Positions 17,767-27,580 of a stretch of DNA of 53,197 nt are shown in pieces. This DNA comes from Candidatus Mailhella excrementigallinarum (GTDB lineage Bacteria; Desulfobacterota; Desulfovibrionia; Desulfovibrionales; Desulfovibrionaceae): NCBI GenBank assembly GCA_944324075.1, contig CALUUZ010000019.1, positions 1 through 53,197 of the forward strand, read 5' to 3'. Each line of letters opens with the position of its first letter. The first letter of the stretch is position 1. A program made the translations under genes and the position numbers. The notes beneath the pieces are model-generated. The model was not told the origin of the DNA. It saw nothing but the letters and a program-made list of their open reading frames with translations, and searched no databases.

Positions 17767-20700
17767 ATGGCGCACAAAGGCCCCCACATTTCCATATCGC
17801 AGGATTTCGTTGTCAACCGCATCCTCCGCATAAATCTCGAAGCGTTCGAGAACTGGCCCGAATCCGTGCGGGAACTGGCAATCTCCATTGCGGAAGAGCT
17901 TTTCCTCATCGCCTATAATCCCTTTATCCAGCCCGAATCCGTGCGGGCCAGCGTAAATGAACGCTTCACCCGCGAATCCCAGGCTCTGGCCCAGCAATAT
18001 GTGACGACCATCAGCGAAGGCATCACCATTTTCTGGAGCGCCTACGAGGCTGAACGCCGTTTCCGTCAGGAACTCGTGGAGCGTCTGAAGGCTGTCATGC
18101 CCGAGGACTGTGTGCTCACCCGCCCCGGCTCCCTGGTGGAATGCGCCACTGACGCCACCGACCTGCGCATGGAACTCCCTCTGCTGGTTGTTGAGCCAGC
18201 GACTACGGAACAGGTCAGCGCTCTGGTGCGTCTGGCCAATGACATGAAGTTCGCCGTCATCCCGCGCGGCGGAGGTTCCGGCATGACCGGAGGAGCCGTC
18301 CCCATGCTCAAGCGCAGCGTGGTCGTCAACATGACGCGGCTTACTTCCATGAGCGTGGACCGGGAACATCTTGCCCTGACCTGCCAGGCGGGCGTCATCA
18401 CCCAGGACGCCATTGACCGGAGCGCGAGGGAAGGCCTTCTTTTCACGGTCGATCCCGCTTCCAAGACGGCTTCCACCATAGGCGGCAACGTGGCGGAAAA
18501 CTCCGGCGGCCCCTTCGCCTTTGAATACGGCACTACGCTGGATAACCTGCTGTCCTGGCGCATGGTCACCCCCACGGGAGAAATTATTGACGTGCAGCGG
18601 ATTGATCATCCCCGTCACAAGATTCTGCCCGAAGAAACAGCGGTATTTGAAGTGCGGGATCCGTCCGGCGGCATGCGCAGCGTGGTGGAGCTGAAAGGCG
18701 ATGAAATACGTCTGCCCGGCCTGGGCAAGGACGTGACCAACAAGGCACTGGGCGGTCTGCCCGGCATGCAAAAGGAAGGCGTGGACGGCATCATCACCGA
18801 GGCAACCTTCACCCTGCATGAAAAGCCTGTCTTTTCCCGCGTCATGGTGCTGGAGGTATTCGGCAAGTCCATGCGTCCCGCTGCGGAAATCATTCAGGAA
18901 ATTGTCGCTCTGCGGGATCGCATCCGCAATGAGGGAGATTATGCCCGTCTCTCCGCGCTGGAAGAATTTAACGTCAAATATGTCCAGGCCATCGGCTACC
19001 AGCGCAAGTCCATACGGCACGCGGGCGACCCCATTTCGGTAATCATCGTGCAGGTGGACGGAAATGATGAATATCTGCTCGATCAATGCGTCAACGAAAT
19101 TGTAGCCCTGGTGGGCGACAATGAATATGTGGCCGTAACCGTGGCGAAGGACGAAAAGGAAGGAGAACTGTTCTGGGAAGATCGCCACAAGCTTTCCGCC
19201 ATCGCCAGACGCACTTCCGGATTTAAAATCAATGAGGACGTGGTCATCCCCATGCGGGCGATTCCGGATTTCGCCCATTTTCTTGAAGCGCTCAATCTGG
19301 AAATGAGCGCGGCGGCCTATCGGTACGCCCTGCAGGAGGTCGGCCGTCTGCCCGGTTTCCCGCTGGAGGATCGCGAAGTCAACCGGGAATTCACCTTTGC
19401 CTCGCGCCTTGCCCTGGGCGAGGAACCCAAAACGCCGCGAACCGCTCCCGTGCCGGAAAACGGAAGTCACGCCGCGCGCCCCGGGATTTCTGACTCCGCG
19501 GAAGAACTTACAGACGAAGACGTGCTGCACCGGGCCGAGGCATTTCTGAAAACCCTGGAAGAACGTTACCCCCGTCTGGCGAAAAAAATCGAAAAAATCG
19601 CCGAATACATGCGGGCCAGCCGCATCGTCATCGCCAGCCACATGCACGCGGGCGACGGCAACTGCCATGTGAATATTCCGGTGAACTCCAATGACCCGCA
19701 CATGATGGAGCAGGCAGAAGAGGCCGCCATGCAGGTCATGGCCCGCGCACAGGAAATGGGCGGCGCGGTATCCGGAGAACACGGCATCGGCATCACCAAG
19801 ATATCCTTCCTCGGCAGGGAGAAAATGGACGCCCTGCGCGAATTCAAGAAAAGGGTGGATCCGCGCGATATTCTCAATCCGGGCAAACTGGTGCAGCGCG
19901 AACTGCCCGTGCGACCGTTCACGTTCTCATTCAACCGGCTGATTGAGGATATCCGGCAAAGCGGCCTGCAGGACAAGGAACGCTTCATCAAGCTGCTGAC
20001 AACCGTGCAGACCTGCACCCGCTGCGGCAAGTGCAAGCAGGTCTGTCCCATGGTCTACCCTGAACGCTCCTACCAGTACCATCCGCGCAACAAGAACATG
20101 GTACTCGGCGCAATTACCGAAGCCGTCTACTATGCCCAGGCCACCAGCGGCAAGCCGGCTCCGGCCCTCCTTGAGGAACTGCGGCATATGGTGGAGCACT
20201 GCACCGGCTGCGGCCGCTGCACCTCGGTATGCCCGGTCAAGATTGAATCCGCCTCTGTGGCGCTTGCCATGCTGGCATTTCTCAAGGAAGAAGGCATGGG
20301 CGGGCATCCGATCAAGGCCCGTGTCCTCAACTGGCTGGCGCACGACCCTGCCCGGCGCGTGCCCAGGGCCGCCAAAGCCGCCGCGCTGGGGCAGAAAGTG
20401 CAGAACCGGGTCATAGGTTTTGTGCCGCGCATGTGGCGCGAGCGCCTGGAAAGCCCCTTGTTCAACAACAAGGGGCCGGAACTGGGCATGGCCAATCTTT
20501 ATGAAGCCCTGCGCCTTGACCGGGGCGGACTCTTTCTGCCCGCGGCGCGGGAAGCCGACCGCGCCGCCAACGGCGTGGATGCCGTGCTTTATTTCCCCGG
20601 CTGCGGCGGCAGCCTTTTCTACCGGCGCATCGCGCTTTCCGCACTTGCTCTGCTGATGCGCGCGGGGGTTCCGGTCGTCATGCCCCGCAAACACCTGTGC

Positions 20701-21477
20701 TGCGGCTATCCGCTGCTCAGTTCCGGTGCAGAGGGCAACTACAGGGAAAACCTGGAGCGCAACCGCGAAGCACTCTCCGCTTGCATCCGTGAGGCGGCCG
20801 AAGCGGGGTTCCGTGTCGCCATGTCCCTGACAGCCTGCGGCTCCTGCCGGGACAGCCTGAGCCGTCATGGTCTGGCTCTTCCGGACGGCTCCCCGCTGCC
20901 CCAGAGTGATCTTGTCCAGCTTCTGGCGGACAGACTCCCCCACTGCGCCGTCCCCAACGGACAAAAACTGCTCTATCATGCTTCCTGTCACCCGGAATGG
21001 TCCGGAGTAAAGGCCGTGAAAGGCGGCGGCAAGGCCGCGCGGGCGCTGGAACGCCTGAGCGGTGCAAGCATAACGCTCACTCCCGGATGCTGCGGAGAAT
21101 CCGGGACGGGAGCCTATACCTCGCCCGGAATTTATAACGCGCTGCGCGAGCGCAAGCGCGGCCGTCTGGCCGCGGTGCTTCCCGCGCTTACTCCGGATAC
21201 CCCCATACTGGTCGGCTGCCCCTCCTGCCGTCTCGGCATTGCCCGAACCCTGATGACCATGGAAACAGAAGACGGCCTGAACAAGCGGCCCGTCCTGCAC
21301 AGCGCGGAGTGGCTCGCCGAAACCCTGCTTGCACCGGAATGCCCGGACGGCAACTGGCTGCGCCGTTTCCGCCGCCAGGCTCTCCGGAATATCCGGGAAG
21401 GGGTGCGCGTCATCGACATGGGAGGGGACTCTGCCGACGCCGCTCCGGACACTCCGGAAGAAGATGAGGATATGTAA
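17767..21477 (+). CDS. fused FAD-binding / Fe-S oxidoreductase, D-lactate dehydrogenase type
   Basis: Large oxidoreductase of 1236 residues fusing GlcD-like and GlcF-like halves, probably oxidising D-lactate or another 2-hydroxy acid at the inner membrane. After a distinct N-terminal segment of about 120 residues, the FAD_binding_4 domain shows PRGGGSGMTGGAVP (from residue 166), followed by an FAD-oxidase C domain. Two 4Fe-4S motifs follow (CTRCGKCKQVCP from Cys750, CTGCGRCTSVCP from Cys812), then two CCG cysteine-rich domains (CCG near 978 and 1108) as in heterodisulfide-reductase and GlcF proteins. AAGGAG precedes MAHKGP. Lactate is a classic electron donor for this group of bacteria; the true substrate is inferred. 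Confidence 0.85.
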   Translation: MAHKGPHISISQDFVVNRILRINLEAFENWPESVRELAISIAEELFLIAYNPFIQPESVRASVNERFTRESQALAQQYVTTISEGITIFWSAYEAERRFRQELVERLKAVMPEDCVLTRPGSLVECATDATDLRMELPLLVVEPATTEQVSALVRLANDMKFAVIPRGGGSGMTGGAVPMLKRSVVVNMTRLTSMSVDREHLALTCQAGVITQDAIDRSAREGLLFTVDPASKTASTIGGNVAENSGGPFAFEYGTTLDNLLSWRMVTPTGEIIDVQRIDHPRHKILPEETAVFEVRDPSGGMRSVVELKGDEIRLPGLGKDVTNKALGGLPGMQKEGVDGIITEATFTLHEKPVFSRVMVLEVFGKSMRPAAEIIQEIVALRDRIRNEGDYARLSALEEFNVKYVQAIGYQRKSIRHAGDPISVIIVQVDGNDEYLLDQCVNEIVALVGDNEYVAVTVAKDEKEGELFWEDRHKLSAIARRTSGFKINEDVVIPMRAIPDFAHFLEALNLEMSAAAYRYALQEVGRLPGFPLEDREVNREFTFASRLALGEEPKTPRTAPVPENGSHAARPGISDSAEELTDEDVLHRAEAFLKTLEERYPRLAKKIEKIAEYMRASRIVIASHMHAGDGNCHVNIPVNSNDPHMMEQAEEAAMQVMARAQEMGGAVSGEHGIGITKISFLGREKMDALREFKKRVDPRDILNPGKLVQRELPVRPFTFSFNRLIEDIRQSGLQDKERFIKLLTTVQTCTRCGKCKQVCPMVYPERSYQYHPRNKNMVLGAITEAVYYAQATSGKPAPALLEELRHMVEHCTGCGRCTSVCPVKIESASVALAMLAFLKEEGMGGHPIKARVLNWLAHDPARRVPRAAKAAALGQKVQNRVIGFVPRMWRERLESPLFNNKGPELGMANLYEALRLDRGGLFLPAAREADRAANGVDAVLYFPGCGGSLFYRRIALSALALLMRAGVPVVMPRKHLCCGYPLLSSGAEGNYRENLERNREALSACIREAAEAGFRVAMSLTACGSCRDSLSRHGLALPDGSPLPQSDLVQLLADRLPHCAVPNGQKLLYHASCHPEWSGVKAVKGGGKAARALERLSGASITLTPGCCGESGTGAYTSPGIYNALRERKRGRLAAVLPALTPDTPILVGCPSCRLGIARTLMTMETEDGLNKRPVLHSAEWLAETLLAPECPDGNWLRRFRRQALRNIREGVRVIDMGGDSADAAPDTPEEDEDM

Positions 21478-21530
21478 CACGGAAACAACTCATTGACATG
21501 CGGAGGAATAGGGCTCAAAACCTGTTCATG

Positions 21531-21552
21531 AAGGGAGAATCCTTTCTCCCTT
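21531..21552 (+). terminator. hairpin after the dehydrogenase gene
   Basis: AAGGGAGAA (21531-21539) pairs perfectly with TTCTCCCTT (21544-21552) around a 4-base loop, 53 bp after the stop. There is only a short TT at the end of the stem, so termination is plausible but weak. A TTGACA at 21493 has no good -10 partner. Confidence 0.4.
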
Positions 21553-21602
21553 GTCTCAAGGTATGAACATGTTGCGCCTGAACAGGCATCAAGGAGAATG
21601 TC

Positions 21603-22028
21603 ATGAAAAAACTGTTACTGCCCTTTGCCGCTCTGGCCATGTGCGCTTCCACTGTACTCCCTGCCCTGTCCCATGCGGCCGCTCCGGACAAGGCTGCGCA
21701 GATTGCCAAGCTGGACGGCTACGTATGGGAAGATACCAGCAACGACAACAAACTGAGCTTTCTGTTCGGACTGGAAAACGGCATCGCCGTGGAATACGCT
21801 CTGGGCATGGAACAGGCGAAACGAAACGGCAAGCAGCCCTCTCTGGACAATCTCGGGCTTTCCCCCTTTGAACGGGGCTGGGTCGTCGTTTTTGAAGACA
21901 TTCCCCGACAGGCCATTGTCGACCGTATCGACACCTTCTATAGCGGACATCCCGGTCAGCGTGATCGGCACGTCCTTGACGTTGTCTGGAAGGAACTGAT
22001 TGTTCCCGCACTGCCTGCAGGCAAGTAA
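21603..22028 (+). CDS. exported protein of unknown function
   Basis: I do not recognise this 141-residue protein. It has a clear Sec signal peptide (MKKLLLPFAALAMCASTVLP, probable cleavage after SHA near residue 25) and a mature part of about 115 residues with a WEDTSNDNKLSFLFGLENG segment and a C-terminal helix rich in hydrophobics. It has no cysteines in the mature part and no known motif. AAGGAG is well placed. A small exported glycine-zipper lipoprotein follows after a repeat element, so both may be envelope proteins with related expression. Confidence 0.7.
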   Translation: MKKLLLPFAALAMCASTVLPALSHAAAPDKAAQIAKLDGYVWEDTSNDNKLSFLFGLENGIAVEYALGMEQAKRNGKQPSLDNLGLSPFERGWVVVFEDIPRQAIVDRIDTFYSGHPGQRDRHVLDVVWKELIVPALPAGK

Positions 22029-22060
22029 CGGACACTTCCCCATCTTTGTGTGGTGTACCG

Positions 22061-22216
22061 AGTTTGAAAATATCTGCCGGCCGGACCTGTATTCCGGCGC
22101 GCAGGTTTCGCCCCTGAAGCCGGAACCTGCGCCGCAAGTGAGCCGGCTGTTCCAGTTTCGCGGCGAAGTCCTGCTCCGCCCGGGTCCGGGGGCATTCTCA
22201 AAGCGAAACATGTTCT
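22061..22216. repeat. AGAGC-family repeat, diverged full-length copy
   Basis: Runs from GTTTGAAAATATCTGCCGGCC through TGAAGCCGGAACCTGCGCCG and CCGCAAGTGA to CAAAGCGAAACATGTTCT. Module order and orientation match the copy at 22682-22852 only 466 bp away, but both ends and the central palindrome have drifted. Confidence 0.6.
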
Positions 22217-22240
22217 TGCAACAATAACAAGGATATCGCC

Positions 22241-22471
22241 ATGACCGCATATCTTCGCAAAAGTATCGTCGTTCTGCCTCTGGCTCTCATGCTCGCCCTC
22301 GCCTCCGGCTGCCAGCTTTCAAGTACCCAGAAGAATACCCTGATCGGAGGAACCGGCGGCGCGCTGGCCGGTGCGGGCATTTCGGCCCTCGCAGGGGGCA
22401 GCGCCGGCGTCGGCGCACTGGTCGGCGGCGGCCTCGGCGCCCTTGCGGGCGGCGTGTACAACTCTCTGTAG
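22241..22471 (+). CDS. small glycine-zipper lipoprotein
   Basis: The 76-residue protein has a lipoprotein signal ending LASGC (lipidated Cys24) followed by a glycine-zipper region rich in GGxxGAxxG patterns (GGTGGALAGAGISALAGG, then GALVGGGLGALAGG). Such OsmB/SlyB-like proteins are typically outer membrane or periplasmic and often stress-induced; here that is inference from composition. AAGGAT precedes the start. A strong hairpin lies just downstream, oriented as the terminator of the opposing paaK-like gene. Confidence 0.75.
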   Translation: MTAYLRKSIVVLPLALMLALASGCQLSSTQKNTLIGGTGGALAGAGISALAGGSAGVGALVGGGLGALAGGVYNSL

Positions 22472-22483
22472 CCCCCCAAAAAA

Positions 22484-22537
22484 CCAAACCGGCAGGCGCC
22501 TCTTCCTGATTTTCGGGAGAGGTGCCTGCCGGTTTGG
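22484..22537 (-). terminator. intrinsic terminator facing the paaK-like gene
   Basis: A 20-bp stem (22484-22503 with 22518-22537, one G-U pair) with a 14-base loop is followed on the minus strand by six T. It lies 310 bp beyond the paaK-like stop, with a repeat element in between. On the plus strand there is no T-run, though it may still shield the lipoprotein mRNA 3' end. Confidence 0.75.
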
Positions 22538-22681
22538 AGCAGTTCCAGGACTCTGCTCAAACACTCCGTTCAGGGGACACGCTCTCTGCCCGGCCAGAGC
22601 GGCAACGAATATGAAGCGTTCATAGGAAATTACTCCGGCGGGTTTAAAAGCGAAAAATGCCGTGTAGTGTGAATCGTTCCT

Positions 22682-22852
22682 GGAGCGTTTTGCTCTCGAA
22701 AACATCTGCCGGCCAGCCCCCATGTTCCGGCACGCAGGCTTCACGCCTGAAGCCGGAGCTTTACGCCGCAAGTGAATTGCGGCTGTCCGGCGTTGCGGCT
22801 TCAGTCTCGCCCTGCCCGACTGAAGCAGAGCATTTCATGAGCGAAATGCTCT
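22682..22852. repeat. AGAGC-family repeat, intact copy
   Basis: A 171-bp element with ends GGAGCGTTTT and GAAATGCTCT. Inside it are an ATCTGCCGGCCAGCCCC segment, the palindrome GGCTTCACGCCTGAAGCC, CCGCAAGTGAATTGCGG, the inverted pair GGCTTCAGTC/GACTGAAGC, and the terminal palindrome AGAGCATTTC-atgagc-GAAATGCTCT. It is the reverse orientation of 43562-43741. Its right end meets the stop codon of the paaK-like gene. Confidence 0.8.
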
Positions 22853-24170
22853 AATCCAGCCTCAAGTCCGTCACACGCTTGGATTTGCCGAAGGAACGCG
22901 GCAGCTTGCCGGGATCGACGATTTCCACAGCGGCGCGGGCCAGAAGAGCCTTGTGCAGTTCCTCCGCAAAACGTCCGGCCAGAGCATCGTCTCCATCGGC
23001 GGAAACATTGGCCCCGCGTTCCAGCTTGAGCAGCATGAAATCTCTGGCGCCCTCGCGGGTCAGCTCAATATGATATTCTCCCCCCAGCTCGGGATAATGC
23101 TGGATCACATCGCAAATCTGACCGGGATAGATATTGACGCCCCGGAAGATAATCATGTCATCGGAACGGCCCAGCAGACGGTCATGGCGCGGCATGGTAC
23201 AGCCGCAGGGGCATTCGCCGGGAATGAAGCGGGAAAGGTCGCGTGTCCGGTAGCGGATAAGCGGAGCAGCCTCCTTGCGCAGGCTGGTGACGACCATCTC
23301 CCCGATTTCGCCGGGGCGGACGGGTTCCAGCGTCTCGGGATCGATAATTTCCATATAGAACAGATCGGCCCAGTAGTGCAGCCCCTCATGAGCCTCGCAG
23401 TCAATGGCCGTGCCGGGGCCGTACATCTCGGTCATGCCGCCGATGTCAAAACAGTGTTCCAGCCCCAGTTTTTCGGTGATTGCGGCGCGCATCTTGGCGC
23501 TGCTGGCTTCCGCCCCGAAAATGGCCCGCTTCAGCTTCAGATTCTTCAGCAGCCCGTGCCGCTCCACCTCTTCCCCCATGAGCAGGGCCATGGACGCCGT
23601 ACATCCGATGCAGGTGGTGCCGAAATCCTGAAGAAGCTGAAGATGGATATCCAGATTGCCCGGACCGACAGGAATGGTCAGCGCGCCGAATTTCTCGCAG
23701 CCGAGCTGGAAACCGGCCCCGGCTGTCCATAAACCGTACCCCACGGCCACCTGCATGCGATCTGCCGGGGTAAGCCCGGCCAGCTCATAGCAGCGGGCCA
23801 TCTGAAACGCGAATGTGTCTATGTCGTTACGGGTATAGGCCAATACCTTGCGCTTGCCGGTGGTGCCGGAAGAGGCGTGGACGCGGAGTACCTCGGTATC
23901 CGGCACGGAAAGCAGGGGCAGAGGATAGCCGGCGCGCAGATCCTCGGTCGTGGTAAAGGGGAGTTTTCTCACATCATCGAGCGTACGGATATCCCCGGGA
24001 TGCGCATCCCCGAGTTTGGCGCGATACTGGGGGCTGCCCGTCAGGGCATGAGCCAGCGTCCAGCGCACCCCCGCAAGCTGCCGCTCCTCCAGTTCACCAG
24101 GGGAATAGCAGGGAATGAATCGTTTGCCCGGAGCGACCGACAGGGCGGGAACATGGTACGGCGTAGACAT
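22851..24170 (-). CDS. phenylacetate-CoA ligase family protein
   Basis: Adenylate-forming acyl-CoA ligase of the PaaK type, activating phenylacetate or a similar aryl acid with ATP and CoA in the cytoplasm. The 439-residue protein has the AMP-binding loop HASSGTTGKRKV, the GGMTEMYGPG motif, a YRTRDLSRFIPGECPCG stretch, RSDDMIIFRGVNIYP, and the C-terminal lysine region SFGKSKRV. GGAG eight bases upstream supports the ATG at 24170. The TAG stop overlaps the end of a repeat element. Related ligases without a phenylacetate pathway are common in anaerobes, so the substrate is open. Confidence 0.88.
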   Translation of the reverse strand: MSTPYHVPALSVAPGKRFIPCYSPGELEERQLAGVRWTLAHALTGSPQYRAKLGDAHPGDIRTLDDVRKLPFTTTEDLRAGYPLPLLSVPDTEVLRVHASSGTTGKRKVLAYTRNDIDTFAFQMARCYELAGLTPADRMQVAVGYGLWTAGAGFQLGCEKFGALTIPVGPGNLDIHLQLLQDFGTTCIGCTASMALLMGEEVERHGLLKNLKLKRAIFGAEASSAKMRAAITEKLGLEHCFDIGGMTEMYGPGTAIDCEAHEGLHYWADLFYMEIIDPETLEPVRPGEIGEMVVTSLRKEAAPLIRYRTRDLSRFIPGECPCGCTMPRHDRLLGRSDDMIIFRGVNIYPGQICDVIQHYPELGGEYHIELTREGARDFMLLKLERGANVSADGDDALAGRFAEELHKALLARAAVEIVDPGKLPRSFGKSKRVTDLRLD

Positions 24171-24198
24171 GGAAAACTCCACACGACTTGTCCGGCGG

Positions 24199-24227
24199 TT
24201 GTCATTTTCGCGGGATGCGGCTATTTT
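24199..24227 (+). promoter_or_regulatory. candidate promoter for purD
   Basis: TTGTCA (24199-24204), a 17-base spacer and TATTTT (24222-24227) in the 190-bp divergent region between the paaK-like gene and purD. Five of six and four of six consensus matches. Confidence 0.45.
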
Positions 24228-24360
24228 CCACCGGAACCACTTTGCGTGGAAGCTGTTCTAACACGGCTCCCACCAAAGGAAAAGACTCGCCGGGGTCTTC
24301 ATCGCTCCGACCTCGCCGGGTCCGTCACGACAACACGGCGCATCCGCGCCGGGAGTTCCC

Positions 24361-25686
24361 ATGCGCATACTTATCATCGGTTCGGGAGGGCGCGAACACG
24401 CCCTTGCCTGGAAGCTGAAACAAAGCCCGGAGGCGGATGAAATCTTCGTCGCGCCCGGCAACGGCGGCACGGCGTCACTGGCGCGGAACCTGCCGATTTC
24501 CGAGGGAGATGTGCCCGCCCTGGTCGCCTTCGCCCGCGAACATCATGTGGATTTTGTGGTGCCCGGCCCCGAACTGCCCCTTACGCTCGGGGTAGTCGAC
24601 GCCATGACCGAAGCAGGCATTCCCTGTTTCGGGCCGGTCGCCGCATGCGCACGGCTTGAAGGCAGCAAGGCGTTCGCCAAGGAAATCATGCAGGCCGCCG
24701 GAGTTCCCACCGCCGCCTGCGGCGTTTTTTCCGACAGGAAGTCCGCCGGAGCCTTTGCCGCGAAGCACGGCGCGCCCCTGGTGATTAAGGCGGACGGACT
24801 CGCCGCAGGCAAGGGCGTGGTTATCGCCATGACTGAGCATGACATCGACGCGGCGCTGGATGACATGTTTTCCGGCCGCTTCGGTGCGGCCGGACAAACC
24901 GTGGTCATGGAAGAATTTCTGCGCGGGGAGGAAGTATCCCTGCTCTGCTTCTGTGACGGAGAAAGGGCGTTGCCTCTGCCGTCCGCCCAGGATCACAAGG
25001 CCGCATATGATGGAGACAGGGGGCCCAATACCGGAGGCATGGGCGCCTACAGCCCCGCCCCCGTACTGCCTGACGACGAACTTGAGCGCATGGCAGATCT
25101 GACGGTGCGCCCTGTTCTGCGGGAAATGGCCCGGCGCGGCACCCCCTTCAGGGGCATCCTTTATGCAGGGCTGATGATGACCGACGACGGTCCCAGGGTA
25201 CTGGAATACAATGTGCGTTTCGGCGATCCGGAATGTCAGCCCCTGCTCATGCGCCTTGATGAAGATCTGCTCGGCCTCCTGCGCTCCTGCGTTGAAGGCT
25301 CGCTTGCAGACCATAAGCTCAGGATCAGGCATGAGGCCGCTCTCGGCGTGGTTCTCGCCGCCGACGGCTACCCCGGTTCCTATCCGAAAGGCATGGAAGT
25401 CTCCGGCATCAGTGAAGCGGAAGCCCTTGATGCAGTCCGCGTATTCCAGGCCGGGACACGATACGATAACGGCAGAATCCTCGCCAATGGCGGACGTGTG
25501 CTGTGCGTAACCGCCATGGGCGAAACTCTCTCTGCCGCCCGGACGCGGGCCTATGAAGCCATGGAACGTATCTCCATGCCCGATTCCTTCTGCCGCCGCG
25601 ACATCGGCAGCAAGGGGCTGGAGCATCTTCAAAGCGAAACTGTTCCCGGAGCGGAGCGGCGCGTGACGCCGCCGCAACGCTCCTAG
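24361..25686 (+). CDS. purD: phosphoribosylamine-glycine ligase
   Basis: Joins glycine to phosphoribosylamine with ATP in the second step of purine synthesis. The 441 residues show the N-terminal [16 protein letters not shown] motif, the ATP-grasp region [14 protein letters not shown], and the [10 protein letters not shown] and RFGDPECQ signatures of PurD. GGGAG lies upstream of the ATG. The last 15 or so residues (EQSRRNA-like charged tail) are beyond the usual end. purE follows after 81 bp that carry a repeat fragment, so the two may be cotranscribed. Confidence 0.96.
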   Translation: MRILIIGSGGREHALAWKLKQSPEADEIFVAPGNGGTASLARNLPISEGDVPALVAFAREHHVDFVVPGPELPLTLGVVDAMTEAGIPCFGPVAACARLEGSKAFAKEIMQAAGVPTAACGVFSDRKSAGAFAAKHGAPLVIKADGLAAGKGVVIAMTEHDIDAALDDMFSGRFGAAGQTVVMEEFLRGEEVSLLCFCDGERALPLPSAQDHKAAYDGDRGPNTGGMGAYSPAPVLPDDELERMADLTVRPVLREMARRGTPFRGILYAGLMMTDDGPRVLEYNVRFGDPECQPLLMRLDEDLLGLLRSCVEGSLADHKLRIRHEAALGVVLAADGYPGSYPKGMEVSGISEAEALDAVRVFQAGTRYDNGRILANGGRVLCVTAMGETLSAARTRAYEAMERISMPDSFCRRDIGSKGLEHLQSETVPGAERRVTPPQRS

Positions 25687-25693
25687 CCGGCAT

Positions 25694-25760
25694 CGCCGCA
25701 GTTCCCCCGCAACGTCAAGCTCCGGCTTCGGGCGCAAAATCTGCGGGGCAGAACATGAGG
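25694..25760. repeat. dispersed repeat variant, copy 2
   Basis: Aligns closely with 5527-5595 over its whole length, including GTCAAGCTCCGGCTTCGGGC and the terminal CATGAGG. It fills most of the 81-bp gap between purD and purE. Confidence 0.55.
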
Positions 25761-25767
25761 AAAAACT

Positions 25768-26268
25768 ATGACGCAAGTTGCCATTTTCATTGGTTCCGCC
25801 TCGGATGAGCCTGTGATCAGTCCGTGTGCGGAGGTTCTGAAGAAGCTGGGCATCAGCTTCCGTTTCACGGTATCTTCCGCGCACCGCACGCCGGAACGCA
25901 CAGAGGCGCTGGTGAGGGAACTCGAAGAGGACGGATGCCAGGTGTTCATCTGCGCGGCGGGCATGGCCGCACATCTGGCCGGGGCAGTGGCTGCCCGCAC
26001 CACAAGACCTGTCATCGGCATTCCCGTGGCCGGTTCGGCTCTGGGCGGCATGGACGCGCTGCTTTCCACCGTACAGATGCCTCCGGGCTTTCCCGTGGCC
26101 ACGGTGGCACTGGACAAGGCCGGAGCACGCAACGCGGCGTGGCTGGCGGCACAGATTCTTGCCCTGCATGACGAAAGCCTGGCCGGAGCATTGCGTGCGG
26201 AACGTGAGGCCTTCAAGGTTTCCGTGGAGCGAGCCGGGGCGGAACTGCAGGAGAAGTACGCGAACTGA
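25768..26268 (+). CDS. purE: N5-carboxyaminoimidazole ribonucleotide mutase
   Basis: Class I PurE, which moves the carboxyl group of N5-CAIR to form CAIR in purine synthesis. The 166-residue protein has the conserved GSASDEP start, the SSAHRTPER histidine motif, [12 protein letters not shown], and the [22 protein letters not shown] stretch typical of octameric PurE. It follows purD, giving a small purine pair. The ATG lies just after the repeat fragment, with a GAGGAAAAACT binding site. Confidence 0.95.
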   Translation: MTQVAIFIGSASDEPVISPCAEVLKKLGISFRFTVSSAHRTPERTEALVRELEEDGCQVFICAAGMAAHLAGAVAARTTRPVIGIPVAGSALGGMDALLSTVQMPPGFPVATVALDKAGARNAAWLAAQILALHDESLAGALRAEREAFKVSVERAGAELQEKYAN

Positions 26269-26324
26269 CTTTCCGGACCGCCCCGAAACGGCGGCCCGTT
26301 CACATTTTTGCAAGGAGAGCAGCT

Positions 26325-27347
26325 ATGGATGCCGCTGTCAGGCAACAGGCCAGAGAACGGATGAAAGGTTACTGCCGGGTTTGCCCGGTATGCGACGGAC
26401 GCGCCTGCGCCGGGGAAGTTCCGGGCATGGGCGGCCTGGGCACGGGGTCGGCCTTCCGCGCCAATGTGGAAGCGCTGAAAAAGGTGCGTCTGGCCATGCG
26501 CTGTCTGCACAGAGCAGTGCAGCCGAACCTGGCATGTTCCGTGCTGGGGCTTGATCTGGCCCTTCCCGTGCTGGCCGCGCCCATCGGCGGCGTATCCTTC
26601 AACATGGGAGGGGGGCCGGTAACGGAAGCCGATTACGCCGATGCCATCATGCTTGGCTGCCGGGATGCCGGAATCATCGGCTGTGGAGGTGACGGCGTAG
26701 GCGATGTCATCCACGAATGCGCCTTCGAGTCCATCCGCAAGGCCGGAGGACATGGAATCCCCTTTATCAAGCCATGGGACGGCGAAGAACTGAACCGCAA
26801 GCTGGACAAGGCCGCCGCCACGGGCTGCCCTGTCATCGGCGTGGATGTGGACGCGGCGGGTCTGATCACCCTGCGCAGGCAGGGACGCCCCGTGTCCCCG
26901 AAGTCACCGGAAGATCTCGCGGACATGGCGGCCCGCGTGCACGGCGCGGGCTGCAAGTTCATGATCAAGGGCGTCATGACGGAAGATGAGGCCCGCATTG
27001 CCGCCGACGCGGGAGTCGATGCCATTGTCGTGTCCAATCACGGCGGCCGTGTACTTGATCACACTCCGGGCACGGCGGAAGTACTGCCGGAAATCGTCAA
27101 AGCCGTGCGCGGTCGTGTGGATGTGCTTGCAGACGGCGGTATCCGTGACGGAGTGGACATACTTAAAATGCTTGCCCTGGGCGCGCAGGCGGTACTTGTC
27201 GGCCGCCCCTTCAGCACTGCCGCTGTCGGCGGGGGCCGTGACGGCGTCGCCGCCTATATTGAGGATCTGCGCGCGGGCCTTACCGCAGCCATGACTCTCA
27301 CCGGCTGCGCCGACATATCTTCCGTCGGCCCGCACATTCTGGCATAG
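26325..27347 (+). CDS. FMN-dependent alpha-hydroxy-acid oxidoreductase
   Basis: TIM-barrel flavoprotein of the LldD/glycolate oxidase family, 340 residues, probably acting on L-lactate or another 2-hydroxy acid in the cytoplasm. Family features are [10 protein letters not shown], the [16 protein letters not shown] region with the FMN-contacting lysine, the active-site [14 protein letters not shown] stretch (His and Arg), and [20 protein letters not shown]. The N-terminus has a distinctive [14 protein letters not shown] cysteine cluster found in a sub-branch of anaerobes, possibly binding metal. AAGGAGA precedes the ATG. It sits a few kilobases from the large D-lactate-type dehydrogenase, but no operon joins them. 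Confidence 0.83.
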   Translation: MDAAVRQQARERMKGYCRVCPVCDGRACAGEVPGMGGLGTGSAFRANVEALKKVRLAMRCLHRAVQPNLACSVLGLDLALPVLAAPIGGVSFNMGGGPVTEADYADAIMLGCRDAGIIGCGGDGVGDVIHECAFESIRKAGGHGIPFIKPWDGEELNRKLDKAAATGCPVIGVDVDAAGLITLRRQGRPVSPKSPEDLADMAARVHGAGCKFMIKGVMTEDEARIAADAGVDAIVVSNHGGRVLDHTPGTAEVLPEIVKAVRGRVDVLADGGIRDGVDILKMLALGAQAVLVGRPFSTAAVGGGRDGVAAYIEDLRAGLTAAMTLTGCADISSVGPHILA

Positions 27348-27580
27348 GGCTTCTCCCGCGCGGGTCCCCCCTTCTCCCGCGCGGGCACGGACGGATATCC
27401 CCCCGGCCTCGCAAAACCTTTCCCGTGTGAATAACTCTCCGCGCTGCGCCTTCATTCCGGACAAAAGCCGTGATTTTCCCGCAAGCCAGTTTTCAATGGT
27501 GAAGTGAATCCCGCGAGACGCATGCTGCGCCTGCCGGAAAGACACCGTAAGCGCAAATGCCTTGAAAAGCGCAGGTCTTC

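Noticed and set aside
17665-21480. Two long open frames opposite the large dehydrogenase gene
   Set aside because: The coding strand shows clear FAD and Fe-S motifs; the opposite frames are His/Gly/Ala-rich and match nothing.
21493-21521. TTGACA before the exported protein gene
   Set aside because: The best -10 candidate matches only three of six bases and the hairpin at 21531 would fall at the transcript start.
24475-26313. 612-codon open frame opposite purD and purE
   Set aside because: Mirror of two well-recognised purine genes, with non-protein-like composition.
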